Shown: positions 5,974-12,817 of the stretch, one piece after another
Position numbering within the stretch: position 1 is the first letter of the stretch
Layout of the letters: every line of letters begins with the position of its first letter
From: Oscillospiraceae bacterium
Lineage (GTDB): Bacteria; Bacillota_A; Clostridia; Oscillospirales; Ruminococcaceae
Direction of reading: 5' to 3'
Assembly (NCBI GenBank): GCA_900766795.1
Contig: CAAFWX010000347.1
Location: forward strand, 1 to 28,333
DNA length: 28,333 bases
Program-made: the position numbers and the translations under genes
Notes under the pieces: model-generated
Databases searched by the model: none
Told to the model about the DNA's origin: nothing
What the model saw: the letters and a program-made list of their open reading frames with translations, nothing else

Positions 5974-6915
5974 ATGGCAAGGAAAAAAAGCGAGGAAAAC
6001 GAAGTCAAATCGGCAAAATCACCGGAAACCGTAGCAAAAACGGGTACTACCGGCAGAAAATCAGCAAAAAGCGCCGCGAAACCAGCCAAAAATATCGCAA
6101 AAACCGAAAAAAGCGGCACAAAAACCGAACAAAAACCTACTAAGCAAGCCCCGGAAAAGGCTAATAAGGGACAGCCGGTGCGTAAACCTCGCAGGAAAAC
6201 GCCCGAAATCCCTGCTGAGAGCGGCAACAACGCGATTATTGACGCGGCGGCAAGGTTAGCGGCAACGGAGGAAGAAGCGCGAACAGAGGCTGAACAGGGC
6301 GCGAATTCTGCCCCAAGCGACTCCGCGCCGCAAATCATCTTCTCGCTGAAAGCCGGGGCGCAGATTTTTGTGAAAACCGCTGACATTGTAGCGGCGACCG
6401 GGAAATCCACATCGTGGATACGAGATATTACAGCCCGCGGCATTATTAATGAAACACAGACTAGGTATGGGGCGCTGTTTGACTTTATTCCGACCATGAG
6501 GGCATATTGCTCAACGCTCGAGGCTCGTCGCGTTGATGACGATACGGCTGATGTGGATTTGAAGAAAAAACGCGCTGAGGCAAAGCTTAAGGAGTCAAAG
6601 GCAGCGATTGCTGAAATGCAGGCGAAGGAATTTCAGGGAAAAATGCATCGTTCAGAAGATGTGCAAAAAATGACCGCAGACTTGCTCTACTTTGTTCGCG
6701 GCGGTCTGGTGGCTCTTGCAGGAAGATGTGCGACCGACTGTGCTGCTTGCTCCGAGCCTGCACAGGTACAGAAAATCATAGAACGCGAGGTGCGCGAGAT
6801 CCTTAAGGATTTGTCGGAATACAGATATGACCCTAAAAAGTATGACGAGCTTGTGCGGCAGCGAACCAACCGTGAGCTTGACGCGGATTTTGAAGACGGT
6901 GATGAAGATGAATAA
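5974..6915 (+). CDS. terS: Terminase small subunit, Nu1-like, with long basic tail
   Basis: A 313-residue protein. Residues 1-~80 are a low-complexity Lys/Ala/Pro/Thr tail (repeats such as KSAKSAAKPAKN) that looks like a histone-H1 or nucleoid-protein tail and is probably disordered. Residues ~125-170 hold a winged-helix-like segment (VKTADIVAATGKSTSWIRD) resembling the DNA-binding domain of lambda Nu1. Residues ~185-225 are a helical oligomerisation segment, and the C-terminus is acidic. It should recognise the packaging site and recruit the large subunit. Most Nu1-like proteins are ~180 residues; the extra length is the basic tail. The ribosome site AGGGGG lies just before the ATG. Unusually, the large subunit is not adjacent: 706 nt of RNA genes and structures intervene. 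Confidence 0.8.
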   Translation: MARKKSEENEVKSAKSPETVAKTGTTGRKSAKSAAKPAKNIAKTEKSGTKTEQKPTKQAPEKANKGQPVRKPRRKTPEIPAESGNNAIIDAAARLAATEEEARTEAEQGANSAPSDSAPQIIFSLKAGAQIFVKTADIVAATGKSTSWIRDITARGIINETQTRYGALFDFIPTMRAYCSTLEARRVDDDTADVDLKKKRAEAKLKESKAAIAEMQAKEFQGKMHRSEDVQKMTADLLYFVRGGLVALAGRCATDCAACSEPAQVQKIIEREVREILKDLSEYRYDPKKYDELVRQRTNRELDADFEDGDEDE

Positions 6916-6923
6916 ATCTGCGT

Positions 6924-6946
6924 GAAATCAATCTGCGCTTGATTTC
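6924..6946. repeat. Exact dyad, copy 1 (GAAATCAA-N7-TTGATTTC)
   Basis: A perfect 8-bp inverted repeat, GAAATCAA (6924-6931) and TTGATTTC (6939-6946), with a 7-nt spacer. It lies 9 nt after the terS stop codon. The same arms with the same spacer length recur at 9880-9902. It could be a protein-binding operator or a small RNA hairpin. Confidence 0.6.
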
Positions 6947-7018
6947 GGGGGATTTCTCGTAATATTTGATAATAACTTTTTCAGATATTTTTGAAATTTG
7001 TTACGAATGTTACCCATG

Positions 7019-7046
7019 TTGCTAAATATTTGTGATACAATATAAT
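7019..7046 (+). promoter_or_regulatory. Sigma-A-like promoter ahead of the RNA cluster
   Basis: TTGCTA (7019-7024), a 16-bp spacer and a consensus TATAAT (7041-7046). Transcription would start near 7053, at the base of the following long hairpin. It lies in an AT-rich non-coding stretch and is the best-matching promoter in the window. Confidence 0.65.
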
Positions 7047-7052
7047 CGAAAA

Positions 7053-7130
7053 AGAATACCGCTTGAGCGACGGGCACAGAGCCAACTATTGATTTTGTCT
7101 GATTAACCTCACTCAAGCGGTATTTTTATT
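7053..7130 (+). ncRNA. Candidate small RNA: long closing stem, 44-nt loop, U-tract
   Basis: A 13-bp perfect stem, 7055-7067 (AATACCGCTTGAG) with 7112-7124 (CTCAAGCGGTATT), encloses a 44-nt loop and is followed by TTTTT ending at 7127. The promoter at 7019-7046 would start RNA at about 7053, so the whole predicted transcript is this one structure of ~75 nt. The loop can form a small GGC-ACAGA-GCC hairpin. Either it is a free small RNA with its own terminator, or it is an attenuator controlling the tRNA genes that begin at 7130. I recognise no RNA family. Confidence 0.5.
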
Positions 7131-7204
7131 GGGATATAGCCAAGCGGTAAGGCAATGGACTTTGACTCCATCATTCGCCAGTTCAAATCCGGCTGTCCCA
7201 ACCA
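7130..7204 (+). tRNA. tRNA-Gln (anticodon TTG)
   Basis: A full cloverleaf is visible: acceptor TGGGATA (7130-7136) with TGTCCCA (7194-7200), D arm from 7139, anticodon stem ATGGA/TCCAT with loop CTTTGAC giving anticodon TTG at 7162-7164, T loop TTCAAAT (7182-7188), discriminator A and an encoded CCA (7202-7204). One A-C mismatch is present in the T stem (7180-7190). It reads CAA glutamine codons. It lies within 3 nt of the U-tract of the upstream hairpin, so its expression needs read-through or processing. Confidence 0.9.
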
Positions 7205-7381
7205 ATATCAGGGGCGCATAGTTGCTACGCTTTATGAGTATTGCGTATGTGGTGCAAGTCCGCAGGCTCTGAATGCAAGGACGTTATTAAATACACGGCA
7301 CAGGCGCGGGCTTACTCACCCGTTCGCGGCAATACAAAGGAGTATGGGAGCATACAACGGAGGTTGAGCTGCGGTGTTCGT
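7205..7381 (+). other. Structured non-coding spacer with a weak tRNA-like fold
   Basis: No credible gene is present. Bases 7209-7271 can fold as an acceptor-like stem (CAGGGGC with GGCTCTG, one mismatch), a 5-bp stem TACGC/GCGTA with a 12-nt loop, and a T-arm-like stem (TGTGG/CCGCA, loop TGCAAGT), with no D arm. Bases 7309-7322 and 7342-7355 hold further short hairpins (CGGG/CCCG, GTATG/CATAC). Only the T-arm-like part is persuasive. This may be a decayed tRNA or chance folding. Confidence 0.3.
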
Positions 7382-7450
7382 GGGGCAGTAGCTCAATAGG
7401 CAGAGCAGGAGCGCGGCTCCGTGTTGGCGGTTCAAGTCCGCCCTGCTGTC
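7382..7450 (+). tRNA. tRNA-like structure with shortened anticodon arm (possible Arg, or pseudo-tRNA)
   Basis: The D arm (GCTC/GAGC, 7391-7406), a 5-nt variable loop (GTGTT) and a perfect T arm (GGCGG-TTCAAGT-CCGCC, 7426-7442) are canonical. The anticodon arm is four bases short: GGAGC (7408-7412) and GCTCC (7416-7420) close on only three bases, or as a 3-bp stem with loop GCGCGGC lacking U33. The outer half of the acceptor stem is also mispaired, and no CCA is encoded. It is either a degraded tRNA or a tRNA mimic without decoding function. If GCG were read as an anticodon it would be Arg. Confidence 0.55.
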
Positions 7451-7462
7451 CTTGCTCAACAC

Positions 7463-7553
7463 GGCGGTATATGTCTGGGTACGTTAAGGCGCTAAAGCCC
7501 GTATTTATACTGGGTTTGCCCACTGTCGGCGGGTTCGACCCCCGCTGCCGCCA
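7463..7553 (+). tRNA. tRNA-like structure, long form, anticodon unclear
   Basis: The acceptor GGCGGTA (7463-7469) pairs fully with TGCCGCC (7546-7552), and the T arm GCGGG-TTCGACC-CCCGC (7529-7545) is perfect. A TGGG-TTTG-CCCA hairpin (7511-7522) sits where class II tRNAs have a long variable arm. The anticodon arm is not canonical: the best class II fold is TAAA/TTTA with loop GCCCGTA (7497-7503), which lacks U33. An alternative stem gives an 11-nt loop. No CCA is encoded. The isotype is left open. Confidence 0.55.
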
Positions 7554-7621
7554 CATCTTTTTGAACACAAACCGTGAGCAAGAAAGGGGTTTGAATAGTT
7601 TCGCCTGCGGGAGGTGGCAGA

Positions 7622-9538
7622 GTGTTTAGAGAATCTGAAAAGGAACGCACAAACAAGCTGAACACCTGCCTTGCAAAAATCCTCAACGGCATGAAACCCC
7701 CGGAAGACCTTACCGTTTCTCAATGGGCGGACAAGAACCGCCGGCTAACCTCCGAATCATCAGCAGAAATCGGAAAGTGGCGAACTTCAAGAACACCGTA
7801 TATGTTCGACATACTCGACAGCTTTACAGACCCGTTGATTGAGCATATCGTAGTTGTCGCGGCGTCGCAGGTCGGAAAATCAGAGACCATAAACAACATG
7901 GTTGGATACTGCATAGACCAAGACCCCGGACCAATCCTGCTGATACAGCCCACCATTGATGATGTTAAGCGATACTCGGAAATGAGAATCGCGCCGATGA
8001 TACGCGAAACACGCTGCCTTAAGCGCAAGGTCGCAGACCCGAAATCGCGTGATACAGCGAACACCAAGCGACAAAAGTCATTCCCAGGCGGCGTGCTTGT
8101 AATGACCGGCTCAAATGTAGCGCACGATCTTTCCTCAATGCCGATACGCTATGTATTCGGTGATGAGCGCGACAGGTGGGCTAAGAGCGCGGGCTCGGAG
8201 GGCGACCCCTGGGAGCTTGCAGTTGCAAGAACAAGAACATTCTACAACAAGAAGATGGTTGAGGTTTCAACGCCGACAGTAAAAGGGGCGTCTGCTATCG
8301 AAAACTCTTACAACTTAGGCACGATGGAGCGGTGGAAAACCGCCTGCCCCCACTGCGGAGAATATGTTGAGATTAAATTTGATAATATCAGATTTGAATA
8401 TGAGGCTGACGAAAAGGGCGACAAGAAGATTTTCCACATTACAGAGATTTTCTATGTGTGCCCCGAATGCGGCGGCATTTCCGATGAACACACGATGAAG
8501 TCGCAGCCTGCCAAATGGGTAGCGACTGTTCCGGAGGCTAGGGAGCACCACAAGACGCGCTCATTCTGGCTTACAGCATGGGTTTCGCCGTGGGCAACAT
8601 GGGAGTCGATAATATTACAGTTCCTGAAAGCAGGGACGGATTCCGCGAAGCTGCAGGTCGTGTATAACACACAGTTCGGCGAGCTGTGGGAAGAACGCGG
8701 TGATATGGCTACGGAAGATGATGTTATGGCGCGGCGCGAGGTATATGAGGCAGAAGTGCCAGATGGTGTGCTTGTGCTTACTTGCGGTGTTGATACACAG
8801 GACGACCGTCTGGAATATGAGGTTGTCGGGCACCGACGTTTTGGAGAAACATGGGGTATCAAAAAAGGTATTATCCTCGGTCGCCCCGACACGGAAGAAG
8901 TTTGGGAGCAGCTCGATGAAGTGTTAGCGCACAAATACAGGTTCAAAAGCGGGGTTTCTTTGCAAATCTCGCTTACTTTTGTTGACGAAGGCGGACATTT
9001 CACAAGAGAAGTACGGCAGCATTGCCTTGCTAGGCAAGGTATGAATGTTTTTGCGATAAAAGGCGCGGACCGTCCCAATATCCCGTATACAGCGCCGCCG
9101 AAAAAGCAGAAGATTGTAGTCAACGGCAAAGTAATCGGGCAGGTCTGGGTGTATGAGCTCGGAGTGAATGCAGGAAAGCAGAAGATCGTGGACAACCTCC
9201 GCGTTCAGTCGCCCGGGGCAAACTACTGTCACTTTCCGCTGCGTGATGATTACGGTAAGCAATTCTTTAAGCAGCTTATGTCGGAGCATTTAGTGTATGA
9301 TTCGAAACTGAAACACCCGTGGAGCTGGCAGAAGATACCCGGTCACGAGCGCAACGAGGCTTTCGATATACGCAACTACAATCTTGCCGCCTGTGAAATC
9401 CTTTCGCCCGACTGGGACGCTATTGAGCAGCGGCTCAGAACGGCAACGCCGGACGATGAGGCGGCATTCATTCCGCAGAAGCCGAAAAAGCCAAAGCCGC
9501 GCAAACAAAAGAAAAGTGATTTTTATGACGATTGGTGA
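7622..9538 (+). CDS. terL: Terminase large subunit, GpA family
   Basis: A 638-residue packaging motor of the lambda GpA type. The ATPase has the Walker-A-like ASQVGKSE at 81-88 and a Walker-B-like YVFGDERDR at about 177-185. A zinc finger is formed by Cys242/Cys245 and Cys280/Cys283. The nuclease half begins near Asp391 (GVDTQDDRLE), and FVDEGG downstream probably adds another acidic metal ligand. It pumps DNA into the prohead and cuts it at the packaging site. The start is GTG at 7622, supported by GGGAGG just upstream. The small subunit lies 706 nt upstream, beyond the RNA cluster. The C-terminal Lys/Pro-rich tail would contact the portal. Confidence 0.95.
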   Translation: MFRESEKERTNKLNTCLAKILNGMKPPEDLTVSQWADKNRRLTSESSAEIGKWRTSRTPYMFDILDSFTDPLIEHIVVVAASQVGKSETINNMVGYCIDQDPGPILLIQPTIDDVKRYSEMRIAPMIRETRCLKRKVADPKSRDTANTKRQKSFPGGVLVMTGSNVAHDLSSMPIRYVFGDERDRWAKSAGSEGDPWELAVARTRTFYNKKMVEVSTPTVKGASAIENSYNLGTMERWKTACPHCGEYVEIKFDNIRFEYEADEKGDKKIFHITEIFYVCPECGGISDEHTMKSQPAKWVATVPEAREHHKTRSFWLTAWVSPWATWESIILQFLKAGTDSAKLQVVYNTQFGELWEERGDMATEDDVMARREVYEAEVPDGVLVLTCGVDTQDDRLEYEVVGHRRFGETWGIKKGIILGRPDTEEVWEQLDEVLAHKYRFKSGVSLQISLTFVDEGGHFTREVRQHCLARQGMNVFAIKGADRPNIPYTAPPKKQKIVVNGKVIGQVWVYELGVNAGKQKIVDNLRVQSPGANYCHFPLRDDYGKQFFKQLMSEHLVYDSKLKHPWSWQKIPGHERNEAFDIRNYNLAACEILSPDWDAIEQRLRTATPDDEAAFIPQKPKKPKPRKQKKSDFYDDW

Positions 9539-9543
9539 GTGTG

Positions 9544-9801
9544 ATGATTGATAAAAAGACAGCAAAAAAAATGTATAATTTCTACACCGAGAGGATTGAC
9601 CAGCTCATTCAGGCGCAGACCTCGCTAACATCGGGCGGCGTCAAATCATACAAGATTGGCGATATGGAAATAACAAAGTTCGATATGGACAAGCTTTCGG
9701 GAATGCTTGAAGAAGCGGTGGAAAAGCAAGCATATTACGGGGCGCTTATGAATGGGAAGGCTACTCGGAAATCGGTCGGGATTATTCCTACAGACAACTG
9801 A
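9544..9801 (+). CDS. Small head-tail joining protein, gpW/DUF6148-like
   Basis: An 85-residue protein, mostly helical, with the phrase SYKIGDMEITKFDMDKL in the middle. This pattern (a short hairpin reading YKIG..., then an aspartate/leucine helix) matches small gpW-like or DUF6148 proteins located between the large terminase and portal genes in related phages. In lambda, gpW stabilises DNA in the head and prepares for tail joining. No good ribosome site is visible. In-frame TTG 9532, GTG 9535 and GTG 9541 are alternatives to the ATG chosen here; all imply reinitiation after the terL stop at 9536-9538. Confidence 0.72.
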   Translation: MIDKKTAKKMYNFYTERIDQLIQAQTSLTSGGVKSYKIGDMEITKFDMDKLSGMLEEAVEKQAYYGALMNGKATRKSVGIIPTDN

Positions 9802-9807
9802 AAAACC

Positions 9808-9927
9808 TTTTTGCAATCAAATGCAAAAATCCAAACAGTTTGCACACAAATCCAAACAAATCAGCAGAAAAGAGGGCGCGAAATCAATCGCGCCTTGATT
9901 TCTGCCGATTTCGGGCTTTTCGGCAGA
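9808..9927. repeat. Cluster of inverted and direct repeats before the portal gene
   Basis: In order: inverted repeat TTTTTGCA (9808-9815)/TGCAAAAA (9822-9829); two copies of AAATCCAAACA at 9827-9837 and 9848-9858, 21 bp apart; the dyad GAAATCAA (9880-9887)/TTGATTTC (9895-9902), which overlaps an alternative GC stem GGCGCG/CGCGCC (9875-9894); and a perfect 8-bp stem TCTGCCGA (9901-9908)/TCGGCAGA (9920-9927). No coding sequence is present in the 186-nt gap between the gpW-like gene and the portal start region. It looks like a control region rather than filler. Confidence 0.6.
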
Positions 9928-9947
9928 TCATAAATTTCTCCGAGGGT

Positions 9948-9982
9948 CGCGCACGGGTGGATAGTCCTGTGCGCGGCTTTTT
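9948..9982 (+). terminator. Intrinsic terminator-like hairpin before the portal gene
   Basis: Ten base pairs, 9948-9957 (CGCGCACGGG) with 9966-9975 (CCTGTGCGCG), one G-T wobble, an 8-nt loop, then TTTTT at 9978-9982. It is a textbook shape, yet it stands 26 nt before the portal start in the middle of the late operon. It would act as an attenuator or be overridden by antitermination. Confidence 0.65.
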
Positions 9983-10008
9983 CGGCGGTGAAAAAGGGAG
10001 GTAATGCT

Positions 10009-11547
10009 TTGAGCGGCTCAAAAGTATATGCTAGTGGCTACGGTGACGCCGGAGCATCGCTGACTAAGCGATCATTAAGGGCTTTTAACGCGCATTCTGG
10101 CGCACCGATAGAGGATATAGATTTTCATAACGCGACAATGAGGCAGCGCGGACGAATGCTTTATATGGCTTCTCCGATAGCTGCCGCCGCCGTCAATACC
10201 AACCGAACAAAGATTGTTGGTCCGGGTCTTAGAATGAAGTGCAGTCTTGACGCGGAACTGCTTGGCATTTCTCCGAAGGCTGCCAGAGATTGGTGCAGAA
10301 GAACAGAAGCAGAATTCAGAAACTGGTGTTCGAACAGGGCATCATGCGACGCTCTTGGGCTTAACAATTTCTATGAAATACAGCAGACGGCGGTAAAAGC
10401 GTGGCTAATGAGCGGTGATGTGTTTGTGCTTCTGAAAAGGCGCACGCCTACACGGCTTAATCCTTATTCGCTTTGTATTCAATTAATCGAGGCTGACAGG
10501 GTTTGCACGCCGTACAGCTCTGTCGGAAACGGTGTTTTTACGCTTACGGAGGGAAAAAACGGTAATAACGAAATTCATGACGGTATTGAGGTTGATGAAA
10601 ACGGCAGAGTAATCGCTTATTATGTCTGCAACAACTATCCGACTTCTTATGCGCTTAAAGATACCGAATGGGCTCGTGTTGAGGCAGTAAGCAAGAAAAC
10701 AGGGCTGCCGAACATGCTTCAAATCATGGATTCGGAACGTCCCGACCAGTATCGGGGCGTTACATATCTGGCTCCGGTCATTGAGATGTTATTGCAAAGT
10801 CGCAGATACACGGAAAGCGAGCTTACAGCGGCGATTTTGCAAACATATTTCACGGGATGGATTGAATCGGATTCTGATTCTACCGATATGCCGATGTTCG
10901 ACCACGACGACAACGACGAGGACGACAACACAGAGCACGAAATGGCGCCCGGAAATGTTGTTAAGCTGAAAAAGGGCGAGAAGATTGTATTCGGAAATCC
11001 GAACATTCCGACTGCCGGCTATGAGACATTCACAAGTGCCGTTGCGCGTCAAATCGGCGCGGCGCTTGAAATGCCGCACGAGGTGTTGCTGAAAGAATTC
11101 ACAGCTTCCTATTCCGCGTCTAAGGGCGCTTTGGAAGAGGCTTGGGAAGTAATCAAGATGCGGAGATCGTGGTTCGTCAACGATTTTTGTCAGCCCGTGT
11201 ATGAAGTGTGGTTATCAGAGGCAGTTGCCCGAGGCAGAATCAATGCCCCGGGCTTTTTTGACGACCCGCTTATCAGAGCGGCATGGTGCGGGGCGCGTTG
11301 GGACGGCCCGGCAATGACTCAGCTTGACCCGAAAAAGGAAGCAGAATCAAACGCCATGCTTGTAAAGCACGGCTGGAAAACCAACGAGCAAATAACAAGA
11401 GAGTACTACGGCGAAAACTGGGAAGAAAACATGGCAGCTCTCGCTTCGGAGAATGAGCTGCTATCAAATACAATCACTATCCCGGATGATGGGGAGCCAA
11501 GCAGTGATTACGAAAAGGAGGACAATGAAAGTGGCGAAAAAGAATGA
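10009..11547 (+). CDS. Portal protein, lambda gpB family
   Basis: A 512-residue portal protein. Recognisable features are the N-terminal RGRMLYMASPIAAAAVNTNR helix region, KIVGPGLRMK, a QLIEADRVCTP segment, and the conserved helical block GAALEMPHEVLLKEFTASYS followed by SKGALEEAW, all typical of lambda-type portals. Twelve copies should form the head vertex through which DNA passes. I chose TTG 10009 instead of an in-frame GTG at 9988, because GGGAGG (9996-10001) lies 7 nt before TTG and would lie inside the gene if GTG were used. An Asp-rich stretch (DHDDNDEDDN) near residue 303 is an acidic low-complexity insert. The gene overlaps the protease gene by about 20 nt. Confidence 0.93.
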   Translation: MSGSKVYASGYGDAGASLTKRSLRAFNAHSGAPIEDIDFHNATMRQRGRMLYMASPIAAAAVNTNRTKIVGPGLRMKCSLDAELLGISPKAARDWCRRTEAEFRNWCSNRASCDALGLNNFYEIQQTAVKAWLMSGDVFVLLKRRTPTRLNPYSLCIQLIEADRVCTPYSSVGNGVFTLTEGKNGNNEIHDGIEVDENGRVIAYYVCNNYPTSYALKDTEWARVEAVSKKTGLPNMLQIMDSERPDQYRGVTYLAPVIEMLLQSRRYTESELTAAILQTYFTGWIESDSDSTDMPMFDHDDNDEDDNTEHEMAPGNVVKLKKGEKIVFGNPNIPTAGYETFTSAVARQIGAALEMPHEVLLKEFTASYSASKGALEEAWEVIKMRRSWFVNDFCQPVYEVWLSEAVARGRINAPGFFDDPLIRAAWCGARWDGPAMTQLDPKKEAESNAMLVKHGWKTNEQITREYYGENWEENMAALASENELLSNTITIPDDGEPSSDYEKEDNESGEKE

Positions 11548-12817
11548 TGGCGGCGCGCCGTTTCTCGCTGTAAATCATGACGGATATGCAGTTCGTGCAG
11601 ATTCAGAGACGGGAAACGCGGAACTTGTGCTTTACGGAGAAGTCGTAAGCGAAAGGCCGTATGACTTCCGAAAGCAGAAGCCTGCAGAGGAGAATTTCAT
11701 AGTTGAAAGTGAGATTATTTCTGACCTAAAGACTATATCAAAGTGCAAGAAGCTTGATATTCGGCTTAATTCATGCGGCGGCGAATGCAACACGGCTATC
11801 GTTATTCACAACAAACTGCGTGAAATGGCGAAGAACGGCACGGAAATCACCTGCACTGTAGACGGCGTGGCTATGTCGGCAGGCTCGCATATTATGTGCG
11901 CCGCAGACCATGTAAGGGCATCGGAAGGCTCTCTGATAATGATTCACAAGTCTTTAACGCTGGTATGCGGCTACTACAATGCGGACAAGCTAAGAAAAGC
12001 CGCGTCAAAAGCAGATGCCTATGACAAAGCCATGCTTACGGCATACAAGCGCAAGACGTGCAAATCTGAAGAAGAACTGATTCAGATGATGTCCGACGAA
12101 ACATTCATGACCGGAGCGGAAGCAAAAGAGCATGGATTTGTTGACGAACTCATCGAGACGGAAAGCGATGTGGAGATTTCAGCGTCAGCGGACAAATCCG
12201 CGCTTATTGTCGGAGGCAGATTCGTGCCCCTTTATGGAGCGGTATGCCCCGATGGTATCCCTATTTGCGCAAACCTGCCGAACGGCGCACAAAACACGGC
12301 ATTATCGCCCGAACCCGAAGCAAAACCCGGTGAAGGCAATGCAGATACATTAAACAACAACGAGGGAGGTAAATCAACTATGGCACAAAATTTAGCAGAA
12401 CTGCGCAAGGAAAATCCTGAACTTGCAGCGAGCATTGAAAAGGAAATCAAGGCGCAGTGCGCTGCGGACGATAAGTCTGCAACCGATATAGCTGTAAAAA
12501 AGGCTCTTGATGACGAGCGCGAGAGATTGGAGAAAATCGAGGCAATTGCCGCACAGGTAAGTCCCGAGCTTCTTGCTGACGCGAAGTACAAGAATCCTTG
12601 CACCGCCGAGGAGCTGGCTTACAGAGCTATGTCGGAGAACGCTAAGAAGGGCAAGACGTTCATTGAGGATATGGACGCGGATTACAAGGAATCCGGTGCG
12701 GGCGGCGTTAAGGCGGTTTCGCCCAAGGACGGCGCAGACAAGCCCCAGAGCGAAGACGAGAAAATCGCGGCAACTATGGCGTTCATCAAGGACGCACTGA
12801 AGGAGGATGAAGACTAA
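11525..12817 (+). CDS. ClpP-like head maturation protease fused to scaffold
   Basis: A 430-residue protein. Residues ~35-215 are a ClpP-fold serine protease: RLNSCGGECN (80-89), nucleophile Ser118 in GVAMSAGSH, His141 in MIHKS and a probable Asp near 164-167. A Pro/Ala-rich linker follows at ~255-285. The C-terminus from residue 286 is charged and helical, like a scaffold, and has its own internal start (separate entry). This matches the lambda C/Nu3 arrangement. The protease should cleave scaffold and portal proteins during head maturation. The start is ambiguous: AGGAGG (11516-11521) is only 3 nt before ATG 11525 but 9 nt before GTG 11531. The gene overlaps the 3' end of the portal gene. 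Confidence 0.9.
   Translation: MKVAKKNDGGAPFLAVNHDGYAVRADSETGNAELVLYGEVVSERPYDFRKQKPAEENFIVESEIISDLKTISKCKKLDIRLNSCGGECNTAIVIHNKLREMAKNGTEITCTVDGVAMSAGSHIMCAADHVRASEGSLIMIHKSLTLVCGYYNADKLRKAASKADAYDKAMLTAYKRKTCKSEEELIQMMSDETFMTGAEAKEHGFVDELIETESDVEISASADKSALIVGGRFVPLYGAVCPDGIPICANLPNGAQNTALSPEPEAKPGEGNADTLNNNEGGKSTMAQNLAELRKENPELAASIEKEIKAQCAADDKSATDIAVKKALDDERERLEKIEAIAAQVSPELLADAKYKNPCTAEELAYRAMSENAKKGKTFIEDMDADYKESGAGGVKAVSPKDGADKPQSEDEKIAATMAFIKDALKEDED
12380..12817 (+). CDS. Nested scaffold protein (Nu3-like) from an internal start
   Basis: In-frame ATG 12380, within the protease gene, is preceded by a strong ribosome site GAGGGAGG (12362-12369) at 10-nt spacing. That is better than the site of the full-length start. 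The 145-residue product (MAQNLAELRKENPELAASIE...) is rich in Glu, Lys and Ala, largely helical, and ends in an acidic tail, as expected for an internal assembly scaffold. In lambda, Nu3 is made from inside gene C in the same way. It would be produced in excess over the protease fusion and removed from the maturing head. Expression is inferred from sequence only. Confidence 0.72.
   Translation: MAQNLAELRKENPELAASIEKEIKAQCAADDKSATDIAVKKALDDERERLEKIEAIAAQVSPELLADAKYKNPCTAEELAYRAMSENAKKGKTFIEDMDADYKESGAGGVKAVSPKDGADKPQSEDEKIAATMAFIKDALKEDED

Noticed and set aside
7155..7367. 70-codon + strand ORF over the tRNA region
   Set aside because: It starts inside tRNA-Gln, has no ribosome site and no family-like sequence; the region is structured RNA.
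7463..7553. Ochre-suppressor tRNA (anticodon TTA)
   Set aside because: One forced fold puts TTA in a 7-nt loop, but it needs a mismatched stem and conflicts with the TGGG-TTTG-CCCA arm; no recoded stops are seen in the late genes.
7287..7568. Minus-strand ORF with GLEPPT-like text over the tRNA-like structures
   Set aside because: This peptide pattern is a known artefact of reverse translation of tRNA genes.
9875..9901. Independent terminator GGCGCG/CGCGCC
   Set aside because: The stem is possible but the tail (TTGATTT) is weak and belongs to the repeated dyad; treated as part of the repeat cluster.
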